This document shows positions 7,388 through 14,988 of a stretch of 64,000 nt of DNA, one piece after another. The translations under genes and the position numbers were made by a program. The stretch is from Planctomycetota bacterium (lineage in GTDB: Bacteria; Planctomycetota; UBA8742; UBA2392), in NCBI GenBank assembly GCA_027493625.1, contig JAOSKM010000001.1:401489-465488 (forward strand), written 5' to 3'. The notes under the pieces are model-generated. The model had not been told where the DNA came from. It did no database searches and saw nothing but the letters and a program-made list of their open reading frames with translations. Each line of letters opens with the position of its first letter. Position 1 is the first letter of the stretch.

Positions 7388-8986
7388 ATGCTGATGATGA
7401 TGCGATTTGCAGTCCTGGCGGCCTTGCTGTCGTTTGCTCCTTTCCTGTTCAGCCAGAGTGTCGCGGGCGGATTCACGTCCGAGGTGGTGGTCAACCCGGT
7501 CGCGAGCGGGCGCGCGTTCGCCTTCGCGCCGGACGGCCGCCTGTTCTACACCGAGAATGGCAGCGGCCGGATCATGGTGGTGAACGATCCCACCACCACG
7601 CCCAGCGCGCCCAGCGAGTTCGCTACGGTCAGCGGCTTTGTCGCGCCAGCGGGCAACGACCTGGGCCTGCACGGCATCACCCTGCACCCGAACTTCCCGG
7701 CGGCGGCCGGCGACAGCACCAACCGCTACGTCTACGTGGTGCACACCACCGGCACCAGCGGCGCGCCGCAACTGGTGGTGAAGCGCTTCCTGGAAGACAC
7801 GGGCGCGTTGGGCACGGCTGCCGCGGGCAGTGAGACCACGCTGATTTCCGGCGTGGACATGGGCAGCAGCGGCAACAACTTCGGCGGGCGCATCGCCTTT
7901 GACGCGGCATCCAACATGTTCGTCACGGTGGGCGACGGCGGCGCGGCGATCAGCCTGGCGGGCGGCTTCGCCCAGGACATCAACGACCGGCGCGGCAAGG
8001 TGCTGCGCTACCAGGCCGACGGCAGCATCCCGCTGTCCAACCCGTACACCAGCAACGCCATGTGGGCGCGCGGCCTGCGCAACCCGAGGGCGCTGGCCTT
8101 CAACCCGTCCACCGGCGACCTGTTCACCGCCGACACCGGCAACCCCGCCACCAGCGGGCTGGACGAGCTGAACGTGATCCAGTCCGACGGAAACTACGGC
8201 TGGGACACCTCAGGCCTCAGCGGTGCGCGAGCCACCACAGGCTTCATCGATCCGGCCTGGGAGCACGGCGCGACGTTTGAGCCCGCGGGCGTGGCCTTTC
8301 ATCCGGGTGCCTTGGGCACCTGGCCCACGGTGGGCTACCGCGGCGGCGTGGTGTACGTGGGCAGCGAGGCCGCGGCGGGCAGCATCCTGCGCGTGGTGCT
8401 TACGGGCGGTAATGAGCGTACGGGCATTGCGGCGTGGGCGTTCGCCAACGGCTTCAGCGCGCCGGTGCGCGACATGAAGTTCGGCCCCGACGGCAACATG
8501 TACGTGCTGACCGACACGGTTCTGTATCGCATCAGGTACACCGGCAACACCAGTGCCGACCCGACCGCCAACGCCGGCACGGCCCAGAGCGTGAACGAGG
8601 GCGTCACGGTGAACTTGAACGGCACCGCCAGCAGCGACCCCGACGTGTCGGACGTGCTGCGCTACACCTGGCGCCAGACCGGCGGCAGCACCGTAGTGGC
8701 GATCACCAACCCGACCACGGCCACGCCCAGCTTCATCGCGCCGCAAGTGACCTTCAGCCAGAACTTCACCTTCCAGCTGATCGTCGAGGACGGCAACGGC
8801 GGCGTGGACGAAGACTTCGTGATCATCACCGTCAACGACCTCGGCAACCCCGACGCCGACGGCCCCGTCAGCTTCAACCCGCCCGGCGAAGGCGGCTGCA
8901 GCACCGGCGACAGTGCAAGCTGGTGGTGGCTCGCGCTGCTGGCGTTGACGGCCGGCGCCGTAACCTGGCGTCGAGTGCGCGAATAG
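7388..8986 (+). CDS. Secreted glucose/sorbosone dehydrogenase-like propeller with PKD-like domain and CTERM tail
   Basis: Starting at ATG 7388 (MLMMMRFAVLAALLSFAPF) the protein has a Sec signal peptide; the frame extends 16 codons further up, but those residues do not look like a leader. The body is a PQQ-dependent sugar dehydrogenase (GSDH) type beta propeller: FAPDGRLFYTENGSGRI, GITLHPNFP, RGKVLRYQADGSI, WARGLRNPRALAFNP and LNVIQSDGNYGWD. Then comes a PKD/cadherin-like module (ADPTANAGTAQSV...DEDFVIITVND). The end is GEGGCSTG, a hydrophobic segment and RRVRE, a MYXO-CTERM-like sorting signal shared with the giant protein at 47.5-52.4 kb. Probably a surface-anchored aldose or alcohol dehydrogenase; substrate and cofactor are not determinable here. 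Confidence 0.85.
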   Translation: MLMMMRFAVLAALLSFAPFLFSQSVAGGFTSEVVVNPVASGRAFAFAPDGRLFYTENGSGRIMVVNDPTTTPSAPSEFATVSGFVAPAGNDLGLHGITLHPNFPAAAGDSTNRYVYVVHTTGTSGAPQLVVKRFLEDTGALGTAAAGSETTLISGVDMGSSGNNFGGRIAFDAASNMFVTVGDGGAAISLAGGFAQDINDRRGKVLRYQADGSIPLSNPYTSNAMWARGLRNPRALAFNPSTGDLFTADTGNPATSGLDELNVIQSDGNYGWDTSGLSGARATTGFIDPAWEHGATFEPAGVAFHPGALGTWPTVGYRGGVVYVGSEAAAGSILRVVLTGGNERTGIAAWAFANGFSAPVRDMKFGPDGNMYVLTDTVLYRIRYTGNTSADPTANAGTAQSVNEGVTVNLNGTASSDPDVSDVLRYTWRQTGGSTVVAITNPTTATPSFIAPQVTFSQNFTFQLIVEDGNGGVDEDFVIITVNDLGNPDADGPVSFNPPGEGGCSTGDSASWWWLALLALTAGAVTWRRVRE

Positions 8987-8991
8987 CCAAA

Positions 8992-9013
8992 GCCCGGGAT
9001 GCCAATCCCGGGC
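8992..9013 (+). terminator. Hairpin after the sugar-dehydrogenase gene
   Basis: GCCCGGG and CCCGGGC pair around an 8-base loop six bases after the stop at 8986. There is no T-run, so it may act together with the second hairpin at 9048-9075. Confidence 0.5.
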
Positions 9014-9047
9014 AGTTCAGCTTGAGCTCGCGAATCCAACGGAATCC

Positions 9048-9075
9048 GCCCGGCCTTTGCAGGCCGGGCTTTGGT
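9048..9075. terminator. Bidirectional terminator between convergent genes
   Basis: A 9-bp stem (GCCCGGCCT with AGGCCGGGC, TTGC loop) is followed by CTTTGGTTT on the plus strand. It lies between the stop of the propeller gene and the stop of the convergent phosphoesterase at 9076. Confidence 0.7.
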
Positions 9076-9840
9076 TTACTTGCCCAGCAGCAGGCGGTCG
9101 GCCAGCATGCTGGGCAGGGTGGGGATGGCGCGGATCTTGTCGGCCGTGGCCTTGTAGTCGTATTCGACGCGGCGGAACTGCAGGGTGCTGCCGTCAATCA
9201 CCACGTAGCACGCGCGGGTGTCGTGGTCGCGCGGCTGGCCCACGCTGCCGATATTCACCAGCAGCTTGCGGAAGCGCCGCAGGTCAAGCTCGCCGTTGTT
9301 GAGGTTCTTGGGGTGGCCGTACTTGCCGGTTTCGCTGTAGATGCCGGGGATGTGGCTGTGGCCGCAGAAGCAGAAGCGGTCGAACTTGGCGAACATGCTG
9401 CGGATCTTGGCGGCGTCGAGGCTGTCTTTCGGAAAGACGTACTCGTGGGTGGGCTTGCGCGGGCTGCCGTGCACGAACAGCAGGTCGCCCTGCTTGTGCT
9501 CGCGCTTCTTGGTCATGGCGTCGAGAAAGTTCCAGTACTTGTGGCGCTTCTCCTTGGGCAGGTCGGGGCTGTTCAGCTGCTCGCGGGTCCACTCCACGCT
9601 GCGCATGGCGCGCTCGTTGAAGTCCTCGGCCACCAGCATCACGGCTTCTTCGTGGTTGCCGAGGATGGTGAGGTCGAAGCGCTCCATGGCGATGTCGAGC
9701 ACTTCGCACGGGTTGGGTCCGTAATCGACGAGGTCACCCAGACAGAAAATCTTCTGGCAACCCAGGCTGTCGATATCTTCCATGACGGCGTTGAGTGCTT
9801 CGATGTTGGCGTGGATGTCGGAGACTAAAGCGATGCGCAC
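9076..9840 (-). CDS. Calcineurin-like metallophosphoesterase
   Basis: The protein (254 residues from GTG 9840) has every metal-binding block of the calcineurin-like superfamily: VSDIHAN (D-x-H), CLGDLVDYGPNP (GD), LGNHEEAVM (GNH), LLFVHGSPR (H) and FCGHSHIPG (GHxH). The arrangement matches the YfcE/PrpE-like group of small cytoplasmic phosphodiesterases or protein phosphatases that use two Mn/Fe ions. GTG at 9840 is preferred over the TTG at 9864 because the family begins directly with xRIALVSDIH. It stands alone, convergent with the propeller gene and downstream of the pseudopilin operon on the same strand. The substrate is not predictable. Confidence 0.9.
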   Translation of the reverse strand: MRIALVSDIHANIEALNAVMEDIDSLGCQKIFCLGDLVDYGPNPCEVLDIAMERFDLTILGNHEEAVMLVAEDFNERAMRSVEWTREQLNSPDLPKEKRHKYWNFLDAMTKKREHKQGDLLFVHGSPRKPTHEYVFPKDSLDAAKIRSMFAKFDRFCFCGHSHIPGIYSETGKYGHPKNLNNGELDLRRFRKLLVNIGSVGQPRDHDTRACYVVIDGSTLQFRRVEYDYKATADKIRAIPTLPSMLADRLLLGK

Positions 9841-9944
9841 TGACCGGCCTTTCAAAGCCCGCAATCGTGCAGGCCAACGAGCACCTCAATCAACCGAAGT
9901 GGCCATATTCGTGGAATTTACGCCGGATCGCAAGGGGCAACATT

Positions 9945-9973
9945 CAGCCCCGTACGCACAACGCACGGGGCTG
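9945..9973. terminator. Hairpin downstream of the pseudopilin operon
   Basis: CAGCCCCGT pairs with ACGGGGCTG around an 11-base loop, 22 bases past the end of the last pseudopilin gene. No strong T-run follows on the minus strand, so termination here is plausible rather than certain. Confidence 0.45.
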
Positions 9974-9994
9974 GATGGGCAAGTGATATTTTGC

Positions 9995-11038
9995 TTAACG
10001 GGTGAGCAGGGCGAGGTCGCGGTCATCGAGGCGGAGCATGGGCCCAGAGACGGGCAACTGCACGGCGCGGCTGAAAGAACGATACGTGCCGCTGCCGTTG
10101 AAGGTGCCCAGGCGCTCGAAGGTGCGGTCGATCATCATCAGGTCGATCATCACGGTGTTGGGGTAGCTCCAGCGCGTGGCGCCCACGAAGTCGCGGTCCG
10201 GGTTGGTCTGTGTGATCCAGTCCCCGCCAAACTCGACGCGGTTGTCGCGCAGGGGCCGCTGCAGCAGGATGGCAGTGCCGCCCGCCGGCACGGGTTTCAC
10301 GACGCCCGGGGTACCCTTGGCCCACAGCCAGCGCGCGTTGGCGTCGGTGGGGCTGCACTCGGGCATGATGTTGTAGCTGAACTGGCTGTTGCGGGCGCCG
10401 AGCTGGAAGGCGGCCTGGTCGTCCACGAACACACGCACGCCGTAGACGAAGCTGGCAAGCTCGTCCTCATGGGGGGCGATCGGGTCGGGCGACTTGCCCT
10501 TGCCGATGGCCGCGATTTCGGCCATGGAGCGCTGGGGGATGACGCGGCGCACCAGGTAGGCGCCGCCGTACTGGTCGCCGTTCTTGTCGGGCATGCGGCG
10601 CCGCAGGTAGTAGGCCACGAAGGCGGTGCCGGTGACGTACTTCTTCTTGTTCTTGTCGTACCAGGTGTTGCGCCCGGTGAAGGACAGGAACTCGCGGATC
10701 TGCAGGGTCTGGGCGTCCTGGGGCTCAACCCAGTCCTCGAGCTTGGAGTAGGCCTTGGAAGCGGGGATGGACTCGATGTCTCGCAGGTTCTCGGGCGTCA
10801 GGCTGCGGCAGTTTACGGTGTGGTAGTCTTCAAAGCCGGTCTCGATGCGCATCAGGTCCTGCTCGATCATGTCGAGGGCGGCGCGGGACTGGCTGTAGAC
10901 GTCAACACGCTTGGCGGCGCGCAGGTACATGGTCTGCGCGTTGACGAACATCGAGCGCAGCATCAGCATGATGATCAGCATCAGCGAGATCGCGATCATC
11001 AGCTCGAGCAGCGTGAAGCCACGGCGAAGGTTTCTCAT
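9995..11038 (-). CDS. Pseudopilin, GspJ-like (prepilin N-terminal methylation domain)
   Basis: The 347-residue protein opens with the class III prepilin leader MRNLRRGFTLLELMIAISLML: a basic leader, Gly before the cleavage site, Phe+1, Glu+5 and a hydrophobic helix. After the helix, AALDMIEQDLMRIET is typical of GspJ/PulJ minor pseudopilins. The remaining 280 residues form a large globular domain. Prepilin peptidase would cut after RRG, and the product would sit in the inner membrane as a tip component of a type II secretion pseudopilus or type IV pilus. It is the last and largest of five consecutive pseudopilin genes (G, G, H, I and J order), which supports the J assignment. No secretin or ATPase gene lies in the window. 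Confidence 0.85.
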   Translation of the reverse strand: MRNLRRGFTLLELMIAISLMLIIMLMLRSMFVNAQTMYLRAAKRVDVYSQSRAALDMIEQDLMRIETGFEDYHTVNCRSLTPENLRDIESIPASKAYSKLEDWVEPQDAQTLQIREFLSFTGRNTWYDKNKKKYVTGTAFVAYYLRRRMPDKNGDQYGGAYLVRRVIPQRSMAEIAAIGKGKSPDPIAPHEDELASFVYGVRVFVDDQAAFQLGARNSQFSYNIMPECSPTDANARWLWAKGTPGVVKPVPAGGTAILLQRPLRDNRVEFGGDWITQTNPDRDFVGATRWSYPNTVMIDLMMIDRTFERLGTFNGSGTYRSFSRAVQLPVSGPMLRLDDRDLALLTR

Positions 11039-11188
11039 GTTGGCGCTCCGTGCCGGAGGTCAGTGGCCGGAGGTCAGAGGTCAGGGACCTCGCCTGGCCG
11101 GCGGCTTTACTCCGGAAGTTTTTCGTTCTTTCGGGCCGGCGCTTTCAAGGCTCAGACGCGCCCGCCTGCCGTTTCTGACGTCTGACCT
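11039..11188. repeat. Intergenic GGAGGTCAGAGG-type repeat with inverted end
   Basis: The 150 bases between two pseudopilin genes contain GGAGGTCAGTGGCCGGAGG and GGTCAGAGGTCAGG near 11057-11088, and the inverted form TGACGTCTGACCTCT near 11176-11190. The same sequence style recurs at 14068-14192 and 29455-29578. The middle also has CTTTCGGGCCGGCGC. No coding frame is credible here. Confidence 0.6.
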
Positions 11189-11968
11189 CTACTTTGCTGC
11201 ATTCACGTAGAAATCCCACTCGAAGAAGGGGTCGTTCATCACGTCCCCCTCGAACTGGAAACCCTTGTAAACCCTGACGTGAACCACATACAGGTCGTCC
11301 AGCGGCTGCTTTTTGCCTGAGCCGTCGGGGGTCGGCACGCTGGCGCGCTGCACACTGCGGCGCACGGAGAAATCGAACTGGTAGAACATGCGGTCGTCCG
11401 GGTCCAGGCCCTCGATGGCGCCGGCGCGCCGCAGCGGGTCAGGCAGCAGCCGGAACACGCGGGGGTCACCCTCGAAGCCGGGCTTGCCGCCGCCCGGTCC
11501 GACGCCGTCGGTGGGAACCTGGGTCACCATGTTCTTGCGACCGTCGCCGGTAACGGCGGCGTCGAACATCACCTTGGGCAGGCGGAAGAACACGGCGTTG
11601 GTGGCAGGCGCGCCGCCGACGATGTCCTTGGCGGCGTCGCGCTCGAGCGAGCCGGTCTTGCTCTTGCCGCCTTCGTAGTAGTCGCGGTATTCGTCGGGTG
11701 TGTAGCTCAGCGAACTGTCGGGGTAGTAGAAGGCGTAGACGTTGTCGTTCTCGGCCACGTTGATGGGGCGCGCGAGCGACTGGGTCACCAGCGAGCGCAC
11801 GTTGCGCGTGATTTCCGCGGCGCGGGTGTAGTCCATGGCCTGGCGCGAGAGGCGCACGTTGGTGATGAACAGGGCCATGATCGCGGTGCCGCCCAGCGCG
11901 AAGATCGCCAGCGCCACCAGGATTTCGGTCAGCGTGAAGCCCCTGCGGTTGTTCGGTTTTCTGCGCAT
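11189..11968 (-). CDS. Pseudopilin, GspI/PilV-like
   Basis: The 259-residue protein begins MRRKPNNRRGFTLTEILVA, a class III prepilin leader with Gly at -1, Phe+1 and Glu+6 by simple count (Thr replaces Ile/Leu before it), followed by the helix LAIFALGGTAIMALFI. The motif SRQAMDYTRAAEITRNVRSL just after the helix is typical of PilV/GspI-type minor pseudopilins. The C-terminal domain is long for GspI (about 120 residues is usual) and contains a Gly/Lys-rich loop. It lies between the H-like and J-like genes in a cluster transcribed on the minus strand. Expected to be processed by prepilin peptidase and assembled in the periplasmic pseudopilus. Confidence 0.8.
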   Translation of the reverse strand: MRRKPNNRRGFTLTEILVALAIFALGGTAIMALFITNVRLSRQAMDYTRAAEITRNVRSLVTQSLARPINVAENDNVYAFYYPDSSLSYTPDEYRDYYEGGKSKTGSLERDAAKDIVGGAPATNAVFFRLPKVMFDAAVTGDGRKNMVTQVPTDGVGPGGGKPGFEGDPRVFRLLPDPLRRAGAIEGLDPDDRMFYQFDFSVRRSVQRASVPTPDGSGKKQPLDDLYVVHVRVYKGFQFEGDVMNDPFFEWDFYVNAAK

Positions 11969-12012
11969 GCGGTTTTTCCTTGCCGTCGGTGAAAGGGTCG
12001 TGACGGTCAGGC

Positions 12013-12699
12013 CTAGGGTTCGGTCACTTCCTCGCGGTCCAGCACGGTCGAGCGCTTCACGGCCCCGGTCGCCGGGTTGATGTCGATGTAGACGAAGCGG
12101 TCGTCGTCAGTGAGGATCAGGTCTGCGTTCAGGTTCCGGGTCTCGCCGGAATCCAGCACGTAGCCCGGCTTGTCCTGGGGGATGATCAGGCGCCCGTCCG
12201 CCAGCACGGCGATCTTGTACTTGCCGGCGAAGCGCGAGTTGGCGCCCTCGGACAGGTAGTTGTCGATCGGGCCCTTGGGCGACTCATCCACCCAGCGGGG
12301 CGCGAACTTGACCGCGCCGCCGATCTGGTCCTGGAAGTCGAGCTGCTTGACGTAGTTGATTTCCTGCTGATCGGTGCCGGGCTGCGGGTTGGGGTTGATG
12401 CGGAACACCGCCATGCCCGGGCCCAGGTAGAACGTGAGGGCGTCGCTCTCCTGGGCTTGCCCGCCCAGCGCTTCCTCTTCGGTGTAGCACACGATCACGT
12501 GGGTCTGGCGCGTGTTCATGGCCTCGCTGCGGGCGAACGCGATGAAGCCGCCGATGTTGTTGCCCGACATGCTGAGCCCGCGGCCCTTCATGAAGCGCAG
12601 CATCACCGGCACCATCACCGTGACCAGCATGGCCACGATGGCGATCACCACCAGCAGTTCCATCAGCGTGAAGCCGCGTCTCTGCCTTTTCACGTTCAT
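12013..12699 (-). CDS. Pseudopilin, GspH/FimT-like
   Basis: The protein starts MNVKRQRRGFTLMELLVV with the full prepilin motif (G-1, F+1, E+5) and the helix IAIVAMLVTVMVPVMLRFM. The conserved FIAFARSEAMNTRQTHV segment after the helix is diagnostic of GspH/FimT proteins, where an RSEA motif ends the amphipathic helix. The total of 228 residues is somewhat longer than typical GspH (about 170). The third gene in the five-gene pseudopilin cluster. It would act as a minor pseudopilin near the pilus tip. Confidence 0.85.
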   Translation of the reverse strand: MNVKRQRRGFTLMELLVVIAIVAMLVTVMVPVMLRFMKGRGLSMSGNNIGGFIAFARSEAMNTRQTHVIVCYTEEEALGGQAQESDALTFYLGPGMAVFRINPNPQPGTDQQEINYVKQLDFQDQIGGAVKFAPRWVDESPKGPIDNYLSEGANSRFAGKYKIAVLADGRLIIPQDKPGYVLDSGETRNLNADLILTDDDRFVYIDINPATGAVKRSTVLDREEVTEP

Positions 12700-12722
12700 C
12701 TCCTGCCGCCCGCGGGCGATTG

Positions 12723-13292
12723 CTACTTCATTTCCTCGCGCGTCTTCACCGAGTTGTTGCGCGAGTCAAAGATCAGGTCGTCGGGAGTGTTCGGCAGGCC
12801 GTCGGGGCCCGCCGAGTACACGAAACCGAGCTTCACGTTGTTGTCGAACTTGTACCAGATCGTGTTTTCCCAGGCGTCCACCAGGTGCGGCAGCCGACCG
12901 CCCTCTTCCCGCGTGAACTTGGCCAGCTCCTCGGGCTGCAGCAGCGGCGCGTAGTTCTGGTCTTTGTACAGATTCGAGCCTTCCCACACCGAGCGCGTCG
13001 GCGCCGCATAGAACAGCATCATCTGCGATGAGGCCAGCCGCTCGTCGGATGCGATCCGCCCGGAAAGCTGGCCCGCGTCCTTCTTGAACTTCTTGATCGT
13101 GGGCGGGTTCTTCTCGCCGGTGATCACCGGGCCGATCTGCTGCAGCAGCGTGCGGGTGGCGCTTTCTTCCGACTTCTTCAGCGCCGGCAGAACCGCCACG
13201 GCCAGCACCACGATCAGGATCGAGATGATGCCCACCACGATCAGCAACTCGATCAGCGTAAAACCGCGTTTGTTCAAGCGCATGCTGTTCAT
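12723..13292 (-). CDS. Pseudopilin, GspG-like (second copy)
   Basis: The protein of 189 residues has the leader MNSMRLNKRGFTLIELLIVV and the long helix GIISILIVVLAVAVLPALKK. This is the classic GspG/type IV pilin N-terminus with Glu+5. A helical segment with KKSEESATRTLLQQIGPVI replaces the usual GspG ATRxxM pattern. The end carries VYSAGPDGLPNTPDDLIFDS, which matches the GspG calcium-loop signature (S-x-GPDG...DD), so a major-pseudopilin-like fold is likely. A Shine-Dalgarno-like GGGGGATGGG precedes the start. It is close to the first GspG-like gene (gap 14 bases), so the two are probably co-translated. Confidence 0.87.
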   Translation of the reverse strand: MNSMRLNKRGFTLIELLIVVGIISILIVVLAVAVLPALKKSEESATRTLLQQIGPVITGEKNPPTIKKFKKDAGQLSGRIASDERLASSQMMLFYAAPTRSVWEGSNLYKDQNYAPLLQPEELAKFTREEGGRLPHLVDAWENTIWYKFDNNVKLGFVYSAGPDGLPNTPDDLIFDSRNNSVKTREEMK

Positions 13293-13306
13293 CGCCCATC
13301 CCCCGC

Positions 13307-13861
13307 TTACTGCAAGCCGTTGTAGATGTCGTCGTTTTCGCCCTGCAGCTCATACAACTGGCCGTCGGGCCCGCGGGATATGATGTCGTAGGTGTTCTCG
13401 TTGTAGCGCCGCCCCGCGTAACGGGGGGTCTTGCCGCTGGCGCTCTTCTTCTGGCTGTAGTTGCGGTAGATGTAGTACTTGTGCCACGGGTCCAGGAAGA
13501 CCTTCTTGCCGCCTTCCTCACCCTCGACGTACTCGTCGCTCTTCACGTACGGGTCTTTGCCGGCCTTCTTGGGCTTGTCCACCAGCTCCGCGAACAGCTC
13601 CGCGTTGCCCTGCCAGTAAGACTCGCCGTCGGTCAGGTTCGGGCTGGCCGGATAGGTGTTGTTGTCCTTGCCCGTTTCGTCCTGCCACTTGCTGATGGCG
13701 GCCGGGATCACGTTGCTGACGAAGTTTTCGGCGGTCTTGATCTCGCCCTTCGACATCGCGTTAAACAGCACGGCCACCAGCACCACCACCAGGATGCCGA
13801 TAATGCCGACCACAATCATAAGTTCGATCAGGGTGAACCCTGACCGCGATGAGCGTCTCAT
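13307..13861 (-). CDS. Pseudopilin, GspG-like (first gene of cluster)
   Basis: ATG 13861 is chosen because a GGAGG lies five bases upstream on the minus strand; the frame is open 13 codons further, but those residues do not fit a pilin leader. The protein (184 residues) starts MRRSSRSGFTLIELMIVVG, with the helix GIIGILVVVLVAVLFNAMSK. The conserved NFVSNVIPAAISKWQDETG stretch and the end DIISRGPDGQLYELQGENDD resemble the GspG C-terminal calcium-binding loop. It heads the five-gene pseudopilin operon and would be the most expressed member, as expected of the major pseudopilin. Confidence 0.87.
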   Translation of the reverse strand: MRRSSRSGFTLIELMIVVGIIGILVVVLVAVLFNAMSKGEIKTAENFVSNVIPAAISKWQDETGKDNNTYPASPNLTDGESYWQGNAELFAELVDKPKKAGKDPYVKSDEYVEGEEGGKKVFLDPWHKYYIYRNYSQKKSASGKTPRYAGRRYNENTYDIISRGPDGQLYELQGENDDIYNGLQ

Positions 13862-14269
13862 CGGACCTCCAGTGACCGTCCGTAAATGCATGCTATGCAA
13901 ACCTTACGCCAGAACTTGGATGCCGCGCAGGCACTTGACGCAAGTGCCCACCGCATCTGGATTTCAACAGATTACCCAAGGTCCTGTATGCTACCCGAAG
14001 CGGCCAGATACGCAAGTTTGGTGTCCCGCGGGTAACGCAAAGTCTGCCGCAGGTAAGGCGGGTACGGTCAGAGGCCGGAGGTCGGAGGTCGGAGGCCGGA
14101 GGTCAGGAGGCCGGAGGTCAGGAGGCCGGAGGTCAGAGGTCGGAGGTCGGAGGCCAGAGGTCGGAGGTCGGAGGCCAGAGGTCGGAGGTCAGTGTCCAAA
14201 ACGATTCCCTACAACCTGCAACCTAAAACTTAAAACCTGCCTCCTGCCTCGGGCCTCCTGCCTCCTGCT
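13862..14269. repeat. Gene-free stretch with tandem GGAGGTCGGAGG repeats
   Basis: This 408-base gap has three parts. Near 13930-13948 is a hairpin (GGCACTTG, ACG, CAAGTGCC) upstream of the pseudopilin operon. From 14068 to 14192 is a low-complexity array of GGAGGTCGGAGGCC-like units of 7-13 bases with A/G variation. From about 14222 to 14270 is an inverted-sense tract (CCTGCCTCCTGCCTCGGG...) leading into the end of ccmA. No coding frame is convincing. Confidence 0.75.
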
Positions 14270-14902
14270 TCACCCCAGCTTGCCGTCGCGCAGCTCCACT
14301 ACCCGGTCCGCTACCGACTGGGCCGAGTCGTGATCGTGGGTGCTGAAAATCACCACCGTGCCAGACTGCGCCTGCTCCCGCGCCGCCTGCCACAGGCGGG
14401 TCCGCGCTTCTCTATCCAGGCCCGTGGATGGCTCATCCAGCAGCAGCAGTCGCGGGTTGTGCACCAGGGCGCGGCACAACGCGGCCGTCTGTTCCTGGCC
14501 GCGTGACAGCTCGCTGACCGGCAGGTCGGCATAGCGCGCGGCCTGGAAGCGCTCGATCAGCGCCTCGGCGCGGGCCTTGTGGTCGGCTACGCCGTACAAT
14601 GAGGCAAACAGGCGCAGGTTTTCGCGCATGCTGAGGGCTGCGTCGAGCATGCTTTCGTGGCCCAGGTAGCCCAGCAGGGCGCGGGCCTTGAGCGGCTGGG
14701 CGCGGCAGTCGGTTTCGCCGAGGTTTACCTTTCCGTCGTCGGGGCGCAGGATGGTGGCCAGGATACGGATCAGTGTGCTCTTGCCCGTGCCGTTGGCGCC
14801 GATCAGCGCCGTGAGGCTGCCCGGCTCGGCGCTGAAATCAAGCCCGCGCAGAACGTGCGTCGCGCCCCACGACTTGGTGATTCCCTCGGCAACCAGCTTC
14901 AT
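14270..14902 (-). CDS. ccmA: ABC transporter ATPase, CcmA-like haem exporter subunit
   Basis: The 210-residue ATPase has Walker A GANGTGKST (near residue 36), signature SELSRGQEQTAAL, Walker B LLLLDEPSTGLD and the switch His in FSTHDHD. The size and signature region (xSELSRGQxQ in place of LSGGQ) match CcmA, the ATP-binding subunit of the CcmABCD haem-handling complex of cytochrome c maturation system I. The operon context, with ccmE, ccmF and ccmH upstream on the same strand, supports this. ccmB, ccmC and ccmD are not in the window. If CcmB is absent genome-wide, another ABC role should be considered. Confidence 0.75.
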   Translation of the reverse strand: MKLVAEGITKSWGATHVLRGLDFSAEPGSLTALIGANGTGKSTLIRILATILRPDDGKVNLGETDCRAQPLKARALLGYLGHESMLDAALSMRENLRLFASLYGVADHKARAEALIERFQAARYADLPVSELSRGQEQTAALCRALVHNPRLLLLDEPSTGLDREARTRLWQAAREQAQSGTVVIFSTHDHDSAQSVADRVVELRDGKLG

Positions 14903-14988
14903 GAACGACCCGATGTCACGCGAAGAGGCGAAGGTAGCGAAGACCGCGAAGAACCGCCATCATTCAGCGCGACTTCGCGGAGTTCGAG

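Noticed and set aside
5243..7771. Long minus-strand open frame opposite the signal peptidase gene
   Set aside because: It is the antisense of a strongly coding plus-strand gene, is His/Gln/Arg-rich with no motif, and arises from GC-rich codon bias. The same holds for long frames opposite ccmF, the C25 gene, glmU and the regulator.
9945..9973. Riboswitch-like structure
   Set aside because: Single simple hairpin downstream of genes; no conserved core seen.
14068..14192. Tandem array as a regulatory iteron array or CRISPR
   Set aside because: Units are irregular (7-13 bases), low in complexity and part of a dispersed repeat family; no spacer structure or nearby initiator.
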